Shown one piece after another: positions 17,697 to 25,687 of a stretch of 64,000 nucleotides of DNA (its first letter is position 1; the number at the start of each line of letters is the position of its first letter). Both the position numbers and the translations under genes were made by a program. Origin of the DNA: a virus; IMG/VR virus record IMGVR_UViG_3300022932_000018, positions 1 through 64,000 of that record; one strand, given 5' to 3'. The notes beneath the pieces were generated by a model that was given only the letters and a program-made list of their open reading frames with translations, searched no databases and had not been told where the DNA came from.

Positions 17697-18596
17697 ATGT
17701 TACAAGCAGAAATTGATGGCAAGTGGGGTCCAATACCAAAGGAACTCTTGCCCGAAATCCCCGCAGAAGGAACGGTATCTGTGTACGAGTTCGTGTACAG
17801 CTTCCCTGACTTTGCCACAAAGAAGAAGTCCTGGCAGAACCATGTCATGATTCATCCCATCAGCAAAATCCGTGATAAGAAAGGCCGGATAATCCGCATC
17901 GGTCTTGTTGGCGGCATCGACACTGTTGGCAATCTGAAGACTGAAGAAATCCGCCAGCTACACTTCTACCCGCAAAACACCCGTGGCCGCATCAGCATTG
18001 AGGCCGGCAAGAGCGCTGAACAAGACGAGCTGCAGCAATACCTCGAGTTGACTTCTCAGAATGAAAGCAGCCCGTACCGCGATACAGCCGTTGATCCGGT
18101 AATCCGCAAGGTAGATTTCGTTGGCCGTGCCAAGAAAGACCGTGCTGACCGTGAGAAGAAGCGCGATGCCATCGGCTACGCTTACAGCCTCAAGAAAGAC
18201 GAAGACATCACTCGTACAGCTTTGCTGTTGGGTATCGATTCTGACCGCGACCTTGAGCTGGTGATGAACGACATCGAAAAGCAGGCCGAAGAAAACCCGG
18301 ACAACTTCATGCAGGTGGTGAATGACCCGAATGCAGACATCCAGGTGGCGTATGCTGAAGGCATGAAGAACGGCAACCTCGTTTGGGACCCGATTCTGAG
18401 CCAGGTAAAGTGGGGCGCCAACAACGCCAGCATCATGCAGGTGGCCAATGCCGGTGAAGCGAAGTCTGAGTTTACGAATTTTGTGAACAAGGATGGCAAC
18501 GGCAAGACTGTCTACAATCAGCTGCTTACCCTGAATGGTAAGGCTCCTGCCGAGGACAAGCCTGCTGACGAAACGGCAAGCAAACCTAAAAAGTAA
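17697..18596 (+). CDS. Virion-associated protein of unknown role (299 aa)
   Basis: A soluble, charged protein, helical in its second half, with a Lys/Ala-rich C-terminal tail. It starts MLQAEIDGKWGPIPKELLPE. It sits between the capsid gene and the connector genes, where head-decoration or head-completion proteins are often found. No recognisable domain; a DNA or capsid-interior binding role is possible. Confidence 0.55.
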   Translation: MLQAEIDGKWGPIPKELLPEIPAEGTVSVYEFVYSFPDFATKKKSWQNHVMIHPISKIRDKKGRIIRIGLVGGIDTVGNLKTEEIRQLHFYPQNTRGRISIEAGKSAEQDELQQYLELTSQNESSPYRDTAVDPVIRKVDFVGRAKKDRADREKKRDAIGYAYSLKKDEDITRTALLLGIDSDRDLELVMNDIEKQAEENPDNFMQVVNDPNADIQVAYAEGMKNGNLVWDPILSQVKWGANNASIMQVANAGEAKSEFTNFVNKDGNGKTVYNQLLTLNGKAPAEDKPADETASKPKK

Positions 18597-18642
18597 TACC
18601 CACGCCCTATCTGCTGTGAAGTAGGTGGGGTGTTGGTATCAA

Positions 18643-18670
18643 GAAAGGTCGGGGTGATGCCCGGCCTTTC
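18643..18670 (+). terminator. Hairpin before a small gene
   Basis: GAAAGGTCGGG pairs with CCCGGCCTTTC (11 bp with one G-U). The tail is only GCTATTTAT, so termination is likely incomplete. It may instead be an mRNA-processing or stabilising stem. Confidence 0.4.
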
Positions 18671-18689
18671 GCTATTTATAAAAGCCCGT

Positions 18690-18899
18690 ATGAAAGCAAA
18701 GATATTCGCGATCGTTTCCCATGAGAAGGTTGAAATGGGGGAGAGACACTTTGAGGTTATGCCATGCGTTGGCGACAGCATAGAGCTGCAGAAGACCCGG
18801 TGGAAGGTGCTGAGCCGGTACTTCCCGGAAGGTGGTCCTGTTGAGCTCCTGTGCCTGCCTTTCCTTATTGGGCCAATATCTGATTTGCCGGAGTCGTAG
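18690..18899 (+). CDS. Small hypothetical protein (69 aa)
   Basis: Starts MKAKIFAIVSHEKVEMGERH at 18690. A longer reading from 18630 would run through the hairpin. Mixed alpha/beta composition, no signal peptide. It lies immediately before the tRNA-like locus. Function unknown. Confidence 0.55.
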   Translation: MKAKIFAIVSHEKVEMGERHFEVMPCVGDSIELQKTRWKVLSRYFPEGGPVELLCLPFLIGPISDLPES

Positions 18900-18925
18900 G
18901 ATTTGCTATATTTGTGGTGAGAGGT

Positions 18926-19009
18926 GGTGTAGAGTACCCGACCTCTAATCGGGAGGTCGCCAGTTCAAATCTGGCCTTGGGTGGGAGTACCCCAGCCAAG
19001 TAGCTCAGT
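18926..19009 (+). tRNA. Candidate circularly permuted tRNA-Arg(UCU), junction in the D-loop
   Basis: The 3' part comes first. D-loop G18G19 is at 18926-18927, A21 at 18931, D-stem GAGT at 18932-18935, and A26 at 18936. Anticodon stem CCCGA/TCGGG (18937-18941 and 18949-18953) encloses loop CCTCTAA. Variable AGGTC, T-arm GCCAG-TTCAAAT-CTGGC (18959-18975), acceptor CTTGGGT (18976-18982) and G73 follow. After a 10-nt linker comes the 5' part: acceptor AGCCAAG (18994-19000), T8A9, D-stem GCTC (19003-19006), A14G15T16. The acceptor pairs 6/7 (G-G at 2-71) and the D-stem pairs 4/4 with one G-U. T8, A14, G15-C48, G18, G19, A21, T54, T55, C56 and A58 are all present. Odd points: C33 instead of U33, no encoded CCA, and no known bacterial ligase step. 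Confidence 0.6.
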
Positions 19010-19054
19010 AGAGAATCCGCTCTCTCATTTGGACCTGATTCCGCATTCAGATTA

Positions 19055-19080
19055 AACCCGCTACTTGCGGGTTTTCTTTT
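19055..19080 (+). terminator. Intrinsic terminator after the tRNA-like locus
   Basis: AACCCGC-TACTT-GCGGGTT followed by TTCTTTT is a textbook intrinsic terminator. Its 5' arm and loop (19060-19067) are also complementary over 8 nt to 18997-19004 within the tRNA-like 5' part. Confidence 0.8.
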
Positions 19081-19082
19081 GC

Positions 19083-19092
19083 CCGTACTATA
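19083..19092 (+). promoter_or_regulatory. Late promoter motif, connector operon
   Basis: CCGTACTATA, 7 nt before the ATG at 19100 and directly after the terminator, so the connector genes start a new transcript. Confidence 0.5.
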
Positions 19093-19099
19093 AGGTGCA

Positions 19100-19735
19100 A
19101 TGACAACCATCTTTGACGCATACCAACTCGTTCAATTCATACTGGATAAAGACCGGAATGGGTTTGCCTCGCCGGCCGATGTGTCGAAAGCGTTGGAAGT
19201 TGGACAGCAGACAGTTTACGACCGGTACTATGCTTTCAACTACGGCGAAAACCAGGCTTCTGTTGAAGCGCTACGCCCTTTCGTGAAGGTAGTTCCGCAG
19301 ACAGCGAGTGCTACCGGTTTGCTCACCGTCCCTGCTGACTTTGTGCATGTGCTCAGTATCAACTCTACGGATGATGCGACTGTTTACGAACCGGTGCTGC
19401 AGGTCGAGCTGAGTGACACGATAAAGAGCGTTCTGTACCCGATTGCTGAATGGCCAAAATACATGGCTATTTCTTCCGGACTGCAGCTGTACCCAAAGAC
19501 GTATGCTGATGTGAGTCTGCATTACCTGGCCCGGCCGGTTGCGCCTGTTGTTGGTGTGACTGTGACGGGGAATCAGGAAACGTATGACCCAAACACAAGT
19601 GTTCAGCTGGGTTTCGACAATAAGTATTGGGTGGAAATCATTGCCGCCAGTTTGCCTTACCTCGGCGTGAATCTTTCGGATGAACAAGTGGTGGGTCTGA
19701 GTGGCGTGTACAATCAAATGACTAAGAAACCGTAA
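19100..19735 (+). CDS. Head-tail connector (ring) protein
   Basis: A 211-residue protein with a helical N-terminus (MTTIFDAYQLVQFILDKDRN) and a beta-rich middle containing a VPADFVHVLSI strand. The pattern and position after portal and capsid recall the small ring or adaptor proteins of podovirus-like Bacteroidota phages. It would sit under the portal. It overlaps the following gene by one base. Assignment from context and resemblance. Confidence 0.55.
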   Translation: MTTIFDAYQLVQFILDKDRNGFASPADVSKALEVGQQTVYDRYYAFNYGENQASVEALRPFVKVVPQTASATGLLTVPADFVHVLSINSTDDATVYEPVLQVELSDTIKSVLYPIAEWPKYMAISSGLQLYPKTYADVSLHYLARPVAPVVGVTVTGNQETYDPNTSVQLGFDNKYWVEIIAASLPYLGVNLSDEQVVGLSGVYNQMTKKP

Positions 19736-20397
19736 TGGCAACGACAAAGGCAATCATGGCGGAGCAAATCTACCGCATCTTACAGGGGGGTGTTCCTTCT
19801 GAAGTAAGAGCGCGTGTGGGACTGCCGGAGATAAAGGCTGCGATCGGCAATGCCTGTGGTGGCCTGCTCAAGGCAAGCCATCTCGATACGGTTCTGAACA
19901 TAGATGGTGAAAGCATCCCTGATGGTAGCATGATAGCTGTGTATGAGAATCGTCCGGTAGAAAGAATACCGGGCAAAGGCTCTCCGCAAGCGCGTGTACA
20001 GCTGCCGGCCAATCCTATTCAGATGCCTGAGAAGATGGGCGTATTCGCAGTGTATCCGAGCGGCAGGCGTGACGAAGAATGGATGCCTCTGCCGGCGGGA
20101 GTGTATTCTTTCATTATGAAAGACCGCTTAATCAACCCTATAAACTGCAAGTGTTACACCTGGGGTTCAAATAGGTTTATTACTATCCATGACGACCTCA
20201 TAGGTGCCGGCATCGACACGGTGGACATTGAACTTTGCGTGGCTGATTTGTCAACGCTTGGCGATAATGACCCGTTACCGGTGCCAGGTGATATGGAACC
20301 ACAACTGATACAGACAGTGCTGCAGATATTTGGATTTGAAGTACCGACGAACAAGAAGCAAAGTGATGAAGTAAGTCCTCCGGGCACAAAGAATTAA
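19735..20397 (+). CDS. Connector/tail-adaptor protein (220 aa)
   Basis: Starts MATTKAIMAEQIYRILQGGV, with a helical start and a long beta-rich body. It lies between two ring-protein candidates with essentially no spacing, so it is very likely part of the neck. No specific family recognised. Confidence 0.5.
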   Translation: MATTKAIMAEQIYRILQGGVPSEVRARVGLPEIKAAIGNACGGLLKASHLDTVLNIDGESIPDGSMIAVYENRPVERIPGKGSPQARVQLPANPIQMPEKMGVFAVYPSGRRDEEWMPLPAGVYSFIMKDRLINPINCKCYTWGSNRFITIHDDLIGAGIDTVDIELCVADLSTLGDNDPLPVPGDMEPQLIQTVLQIFGFEVPTNKKQSDEVSPPGTKN

Positions 20398-20400
20398 TCC

Positions 20401-21576
20401 ATGGCACAAGCAAAGGGCGCGTTCATCAGCGTACATGAAATAGCAATCAGCTGGCTGCTGAAGCGTGGCAAGACAAATCACTCTTGGTATCGCGTTTTGG
20501 TGTATGCAGCTGAGTGCGTGCGTGAATTGGCTCTGACTACTATTGCGCCTGTACAGCACACAATATTACAGCGAGATGCTGGTACTCCGTGGTGGGAGCT
20601 CCCGTACGGCTACACCGATTGGGTAAACGTCGGTGTACAGGTTGGCGGCTACTACCGGCGCGTGGGTGTGACTGACAGGCTAATTCCGGTGCCGGGACTG
20701 AAAGGTTCGTCTGAGTTCAACAGTGAGTTTGGTCCTGAAGCCGGCGGACAACAGTGGGCGTCATGGGCGCAGAATGGGCAGGTTGATACACCGGCATCCT
20801 TCAACAAAGCTGACTTTGCCAAAAAGCAATTGCTGACGGCTCCATTCAGCAAAAATGTGGTGCCGAACAATGGCAACAGCCTGGCAGAGCAAGGTCTGTT
20901 TTCGCTTGGCGACTTCATGGACTATGGCTATGGCTGGCGTTACAGCGGCATGCCCACCAACTTCACCTTCGGCTTTGGCGCAGCGCACCGGGTGGATGAA
21001 GTATGCTTCAATCCTGAGGCTGGCGTTATCATGTGCAATCCCGGGTGGGGTGCTACATCGTTGTTCCTGTCCTACATCGGGGTGGGCAACATCGATACCA
21101 TGAGCAATGTGCCTTTGATGGCCCAGGCTACTGTGATGGCCTACATTGACTGGCAGTGGCAAAAGAACAAGCGTCGCGGGGAGAATGTAGTTGCATTGGA
21201 GGTCGAGTTCGACAAGCAGCACCGGATTCTTCGTGCCCGTAAAAACGACATCACTACTACTGACCTTATCCGTGCGGTGAATTACCCGGCTTACTCGGGT
21301 TCCGGATATAGCGGTGGCGCAAGTTATTACAGCCAGATACCGCCGCTGCAGGTTGTCAATTCTCAGTCCAATGACTTCAACATCGTCCTGGATGCAAGCA
21401 ATAGCACGACTACTACAATCACAAGTCAGCAGATTGCCGGCAACGTGGTATGGATAGCTTACGGCAACCAGCAGTACAACACTGGCGACTTCAGCCAGAA
21501 CGGCACAACGATAACGCTTACCAATGGTAACGTGCTTACTTACGGCCTTACAGTAACAATACACACCCAGCAATGA
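20401..21576 (+). CDS. Ring/connector protein, crAss-like type
   Basis: A 391-residue protein. The first 110 residues carry a helical lead-in followed by ELPYGYTDWVNVGVQVGGYY and a basic-aromatic stretch, the layout I recall for ring proteins of crAss-like phages (a decision strand LP.xY.DWV.VG). A Gly/Tyr-rich C-terminal half follows. It would form part of the neck between portal and tail. The start is 3 nt after the previous stop and its end overlaps the next gene. Confidence 0.55.
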   Translation: MAQAKGAFISVHEIAISWLLKRGKTNHSWYRVLVYAAECVRELALTTIAPVQHTILQRDAGTPWWELPYGYTDWVNVGVQVGGYYRRVGVTDRLIPVPGLKGSSEFNSEFGPEAGGQQWASWAQNGQVDTPASFNKADFAKKQLLTAPFSKNVVPNNGNSLAEQGLFSLGDFMDYGYGWRYSGMPTNFTFGFGAAHRVDEVCFNPEAGVIMCNPGWGATSLFLSYIGVGNIDTMSNVPLMAQATVMAYIDWQWQKNKRRGENVVALEVEFDKQHRILRARKNDITTTDLIRAVNYPAYSGSGYSGGASYYSQIPPLQVVNSQSNDFNIVLDASNSTTTTITSQQIAGNVVWIAYGNQQYNTGDFSQNGTTITLTNGNVLTYGLTVTIHTQQ

Positions 21577-22064
21577 AATACCTGATATTCATTCTTTTTC
21601 TCTTGCCGGTAAAAGCAATGGCTCAAGGGCCAATACCCATTCGATTTGCGAGTACGGCTGGTCGGCCGTACGATACTGGGTTTACTGAAAATCTGCGAGT
21701 AAACAGCAGTGTGCGGTTGCCGTTCTACGGTACAGCCGATACCAGCAAGGTGCTCGGTATCGATGCCCAGGGTCGCCTTACCGTGCGCACAAAGGGCAAT
21801 GCTACATCCGGTATCTCCGGGTTGAGCGTGAATAACATTCCCCGCGCAGCATCGGCAACCACCCTTACCACAAGTAATATCTGGCAGGTGGGTTCTTATA
21901 CTGGCCTTGCCAATAGTAATCCCACAGCGACGCTGGATGTGATAGGAACGATAAAGACAAGCATCCTGGCTGAGTTCACAGACGATGCGGCTGCGGCTAC
22001 CGGTGGAATTGCTGTTGGTCAATATTATCGTACCGGCTCCTTCGTGAAACAGCGAATAAATTAA
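21573..22064 (+). CDS. Secreted fibre-like protein with signal peptide (163 aa)
   Basis: A Sec-type signal peptide (residues 1-18, MKYLIFILFLLPVKAMAQ) precedes a beta-rich sequence with Ser/Thr/Gly repeats like those of phage fibre shafts. A signal peptide is unexpected on a virion protein. The product may be exported, for example to the host surface, or the leader may serve assembly at the membrane. It overlaps the ring-protein gene by four bases. See also 24346-25455. Confidence 0.55.
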   Translation: MKYLIFILFLLPVKAMAQGPIPIRFASTAGRPYDTGFTENLRVNSSVRLPFYGTADTSKVLGIDAQGRLTVRTKGNATSGISGLSVNNIPRAASATTLTTSNIWQVGSYTGLANSNPTATLDVIGTIKTSILAEFTDDAAAATGGIAVGQYYRTGSFVKQRIN

Positions 22065-22071
22065 TCGCGTT

Positions 22072-22079
22072 CGTATTAT
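22072..22079 (+). promoter_or_regulatory. Late promoter motif, tailspike
   Basis: CGTATTAT, 25 nt before the tailspike ATG at 22105. Confidence 0.45.
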
Positions 22080-22104
22080 CTCGTAAATCCTACAACTTAC
22101 AACC

Positions 22105-24267
22105 ATGCCTTATAAAATTTCCATGCAGGGTAGCTCTGCCCTCTTTCAGCAGTATGACGAGGACGGCGATCCCGTCGGGAATGCTTATGCTGCCGCTCGA
22201 GAAAATATCGCTACTTCCATCAGTTCTGACCGGATGATGATCAGCTTTAAGAACACAGAGGACAACACGGCTATTTTTGGCAATGGTGTTCCGACCGACG
22301 AGCTGATTACTGATAACAGCACGACTGCGCTATACCCGGATGTTGACGCATTCATAGCGAACTCTGCTTTTTTTCTTTTTGAGGGTGGCGGAACCGGCAG
22401 CGGCCTTCCCTCTATGGTAGGAAATGCCGGGAAAGTGCTTTCGACAAATGGCACATCTGCAAGCTGGGAAGCTATTAGCGCTCGGTTCAACATTGTCGAT
22501 TATGGAGCTGTTGCGGCAGCACCGGGAGAAGACCCTGATGATGTGCCCGACTCTACTCCCGCAATCCGAGCAGCTCTTAATGCAATTTTGGCGACTCCTA
22601 CTAAGTCGGGCACGATTTGGGTGCCCAAGGGAGTTTTTTATCTTCAATCCGCTCCGCTTACTGATGGCTATGGGCGTCGTGGGCAAATAATGGTTCCTCT
22701 ATTTACGGAGGCAGTTGGCACAAATGGGATTTATCCGTGTATTCGAATTGAGGGAGAGGAGTTCCCGGCCACCGAAGTCCAGGCGTTGATAGAGACAGTG
22801 CCGCCTTTGAATGGCTCAATGCTCATTTCTAATTATTTGGCTCCAGGTGGTCAACACTTTAGTGTAATAAATGTCGCTGCAAATTCGGATGCTACAACTT
22901 TTGAAAAGGTAAACTGGGTGCGGGTGGATGTTCACAATCTTGGTGTTGGTACCCGGACGCATGACATAAATGGCAATCCTGCACGGATATCGTCAGATGC
23001 TGTAGACCTTGATTGGGCTGCGCAAAGTATAAATGGCGATGTCCGCACATTCACAAGCGTAGCGCCTATAAATTCGTTAAATCCAATGCTTGGCGGTGTA
23101 GAAACTGTTGGTTTCCGGATGCCACGCGGCAGCAATCACGCTACTTGTACAATTAATTATTTGCTTACAAACGGATTTTCATTTGGGTCATGGTTGGGCG
23201 AACACACTATTGCCAATCGGATAATTGCTGTAGGTAATGACACAGGTCTTCTTACTTCCGGGGAGTACCCTATTCAGGTCAACAGTTACTGTACAGAAGC
23301 AAATCGTTATAACCATAGGTGCACCAATGCAGCTAATGTCAGTTTTGGCATGATTGAAGGAGAGAATTTTAAGCCTTCAACGCTTCCACAATTTGCGAAC
23401 GCAAATGACTTGGATTCCTATGGCGGTGGCTTTCTTTACGCTAATGTAACCGTGCTGCAGCGTTTTGTAAACTTCGATGGTTACAGCGGCGGTGGACGAG
23501 CCCCTTTTGTAAAGGGCAGCGCCTTGATTAAGGCGGCTATAATTAATAATAATGGGCTGTATGGTGTTGAAGCAGATACATGGGACAATGGCACAAGGCC
23601 TTCTGCTCCTATAAATGGCATGAGTGGTTACAATACAGATAGTCTTAGAATGGAGTATTATGTAGGCAGCGAATGGCGGACGATTCTAACGGAGGGTTTG
23701 CCAAGTCCCGCAAGTACATATCTAAACATGACGGGCGGTAGTGGTCAGTCTGATGTGGCTAACGTTACGGCTATTGAGCAGCTAACCCAAGACTTTGAGA
23801 TATCATTTGATGCTAAGATTGCTCCGGGAAATGCGCTTTCTTACGTTTTCGGCGCGATTGGCACAAGCCCTGCTGCTGACAACTGGGTTATTGTATATCG
23901 TTCGGATATCAATGCTCTTGTTCTTTGGGATAACAATGGTAGTTACCTGGGGCAAGCAGCTTCGGTACCCGACACGGCATTCCATAACTACAAGTGGCGC
24001 AGGACTGGTGGCGTTACGACTGCATATCTCGACAATGTAGCAGGTAATACAAACGCTACGGCATTCCTTACGACCGCGAAGACTGCTCCGCGATTTATTA
24101 TTAGTGCACGGCCCGGCCATCCTAATAATTGGGTTGGCGGGTTGAAAAATGTTCTTGTAAAGATTAATAGTGTTACGGTTCTTGATTTGCCACTGGCCGA
24201 TGACGGCGAAGACAATGGTCCAAATGGCATTGATGTTACTCTTTCAGGCTCCTATTCATTTGTGTAA
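22105..24267 (+). CDS. Tailspike / receptor-binding protein
   Basis: A 720-residue protein. After an N-terminal virion-binding part, residues about 132-160 read FNIVDYGAVA...DSTPAIRAALNA, the opening of pectate-lyase-type right-handed beta-helix domains found in tailspikes. The middle is a long repetitive beta region. The last 160 residues look like a lectin or LamG-like jelly roll (DFEISFDAKI, WVIVYRSDIN). It probably binds and cleaves host surface polysaccharide. The coding sequence looks more A/T-rich than its neighbours, in keeping with an exchangeable host-range gene. Confidence 0.7.
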   Translation: MPYKISMQGSSALFQQYDEDGDPVGNAYAAARENIATSISSDRMMISFKNTEDNTAIFGNGVPTDELITDNSTTALYPDVDAFIANSAFFLFEGGGTGSGLPSMVGNAGKVLSTNGTSASWEAISARFNIVDYGAVAAAPGEDPDDVPDSTPAIRAALNAILATPTKSGTIWVPKGVFYLQSAPLTDGYGRRGQIMVPLFTEAVGTNGIYPCIRIEGEEFPATEVQALIETVPPLNGSMLISNYLAPGGQHFSVINVAANSDATTFEKVNWVRVDVHNLGVGTRTHDINGNPARISSDAVDLDWAAQSINGDVRTFTSVAPINSLNPMLGGVETVGFRMPRGSNHATCTINYLLTNGFSFGSWLGEHTIANRIIAVGNDTGLLTSGEYPIQVNSYCTEANRYNHRCTNAANVSFGMIEGENFKPSTLPQFANANDLDSYGGGFLYANVTVLQRFVNFDGYSGGGRAPFVKGSALIKAAIINNNGLYGVEADTWDNGTRPSAPINGMSGYNTDSLRMEYYVGSEWRTILTEGLPSPASTYLNMTGGSGQSDVANVTAIEQLTQDFEISFDAKIAPGNALSYVFGAIGTSPAADNWVIVYRSDINALVLWDNNGSYLGQAASVPDTAFHNYKWRRTGGVTTAYLDNVAGNTNATAFLTTAKTAPRFIISARPGHPNNWVGGLKNVLVKINSVTVLDLPLADDGEDNGPNGIDVTLSGSYSFV

Positions 24268-24286
24268 AGAATAGGATGGATTTATG

Positions 24287-24320
24287 GAACACCCTGCGTC
24301 CCGTAAGGCGCGGGGTGTTC
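24287..24320 (+). terminator. Hairpin terminator overlapping the next late promoter
   Basis: GAACACCC pairs with GGGTGTTC (8 bp or more) around a GC-rich loop. The 3' arm's last base is also the first base of the CGTATTATA motif, so end and restart of transcription are fused. Confidence 0.5.
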
Positions 24321-24328
24321 GTATTATA
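24320..24328 (+). promoter_or_regulatory. Late promoter motif, fibre gene
   Basis: CGTATTATA, 17 nt before the ATG at 24346 and directly abutting the hairpin at 24287-24320. Confidence 0.5.
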
Positions 24329-24345
24329 GGCTAACCACCTGCAAG

Positions 24346-25455
24346 ATGTTCAAGACTTTTTTTAAGGCAATAGTGCTGTGCTGCACCTGCATGATGATGG
24401 ATTCATTTGGCAATGGGCAGGCCATCTCTGGTTACAATGACACGGCCGGGAACAAGAAAGCTATTCCTATCAGCCGGATGGACAGGATTCTGCTACGCAT
24501 GCGCCAGGATAGCATCGATACCCGTGCCCGGTTTGTTCAGGATAGTTCCAATTCTGCTGTGAGGGCCATGCTGGCTGATAGCTTTACTCAGATAAACACC
24601 ATGATTATCTGGGAGCTGGCAGGTAAGTTGGACACCTCTATGGCGGACAGCATGTTTACCATGGTTCGTGGGTTGCCTTCCTACACGATCACCGAGGATG
24701 AAATAATGAATTGGAATGGGGCGTATGCGGGCGTGGCTACGAAGCTGAACATCGCTGATACGACCGGGAAGTGGCTGTCTTCTGCCTATGTGCCTACCTG
24801 GAATGTGATAGCTGGCAAGCCCCCTTTGTTCAGTGGTTCCTATGCAGACCTTACTGGCAAGCCTGCCATTCCGGACATCAGTGGCAAGCTGAATATCTCG
24901 GACACCACTGGCAAATGGAAGCCCGCGAGTTATGTTGCCCCTGTGTTCTCGGTGCAAGGTCGTGTTGGAGCTGTAACGCTTATTTCTGCCGATATTACAA
25001 CGGCCCTTGGCTTCACTCCCATTTCTTCGGTGCCAGCGCAAACCTGGTCCTCAATTACAGGAAAGCCACCGTTCTCGACTGTAGCCACCACCGGTGCATA
25101 CAGTGACCTGACCGGGCTTCCTACAATCACTACCTATACCGCCGGTACTGGTATCAGTATTGCCAGCGGCGTAATCAGTACATCGGGCATGACTGCTGTC
25201 ACCCTGCCTACGGTGAATGTTACTGAAACAGCTACCGTGGCAATTGCTCTTGGCTGGCGTAATGTGACTGTTACTTGTGCTGGAGTGCTGGCTGGCGACA
25301 GGATTCAGATAAACCCTACTTCGGCGCCAACAGGCTACGCAATCGGACAAGCTGTGGCCACTGCAAACAACACGCTGCAGGTTCAGGTGTATGCTCCTTT
25401 GCTGGCCATCGGTGCCAGCTATACGATTCAGTGCAAAATTCTCGCGTTCAGATAA
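24346..25455 (+). CDS. Tail-fibre-like protein with N-terminal signal-type leader
   Basis: A 369-residue protein. The first 26 residues form a hydrophobic, Cys-rich leader (MFKTFFKAIVLCCTCMMM...GQA) resembling a signal peptide. After a helical stretch come fibre repeats of the form W..I.GKPP.F..SYADLTGKP, seen near residues 158-175 and 235-262 and common in phage fibres and their chaperoned tips. The C-terminal 90 residues are a Thr/Val-rich beta domain. It may be a surface-displayed or secreted fibre. The leader is the odd feature. Confidence 0.6.
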   Translation: MFKTFFKAIVLCCTCMMMDSFGNGQAISGYNDTAGNKKAIPISRMDRILLRMRQDSIDTRARFVQDSSNSAVRAMLADSFTQINTMIIWELAGKLDTSMADSMFTMVRGLPSYTITEDEIMNWNGAYAGVATKLNIADTTGKWLSSAYVPTWNVIAGKPPLFSGSYADLTGKPAIPDISGKLNISDTTGKWKPASYVAPVFSVQGRVGAVTLISADITTALGFTPISSVPAQTWSSITGKPPFSTVATTGAYSDLTGLPTITTYTAGTGISIASGVISTSGMTAVTLPTVNVTETATVAIALGWRNVTVTCAGVLAGDRIQINPTSAPTGYAIGQAVATANNTLQVQVYAPLLAIGASYTIQCKILAFR

Positions 25456-25465
25456 ACCTAAAAAT

Positions 25466-25687
25466 ATGGCAAGAGTAGTAAAAGGCCGGATGATTCCGGT
25501 GGAAAATACCGACCGTAAGTTTGGCAGTGCCACTTCTTACATGGCAATCCAGGTGGAAGATGCAGATGGACGCAATGAGCGCTGCCTGCTGTTCACCGAC
25601 GCTGAGATTGCGAAAGCGCAGGAGCGTGCCAATCGTAACCCGGAAGACCTCACACAAAAGGGCTTCATCACAAATCTTCTCGACTGA
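25466..25687 (+). CDS. Small hypothetical protein (73 aa)
   Basis: Starts MARVVKGRMIPVENTDRKFG, with an ATG preceded by an A-rich stretch. Charged and soluble. It lies just before the putative holin region and overlaps its stop with the next start. Function unknown. Confidence 0.6.
   Translation: MARVVKGRMIPVENTDRKFGSATSYMAIQVEDADGRNERCLLFTDAEIAKAQERANRNPEDLTQKGFITNLLD

Noticed and set aside
18942-18948. Amber-suppressor (CUA) anticodon
   Set aside because: A CTA anticodon would need the loop shifted by one base, which breaks the perfect CCCGA/TCGGG stem. TAG is used as a normal stop, for example at the end of the gene 9738-10325.
18901-19060. Two ordinary tandem tRNA genes
   Set aside because: The first lacks any upstream partner for its acceptor 3' strand and the second lacks a T arm and 3' acceptor. 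Each fits only when combined with the other in permuted order.
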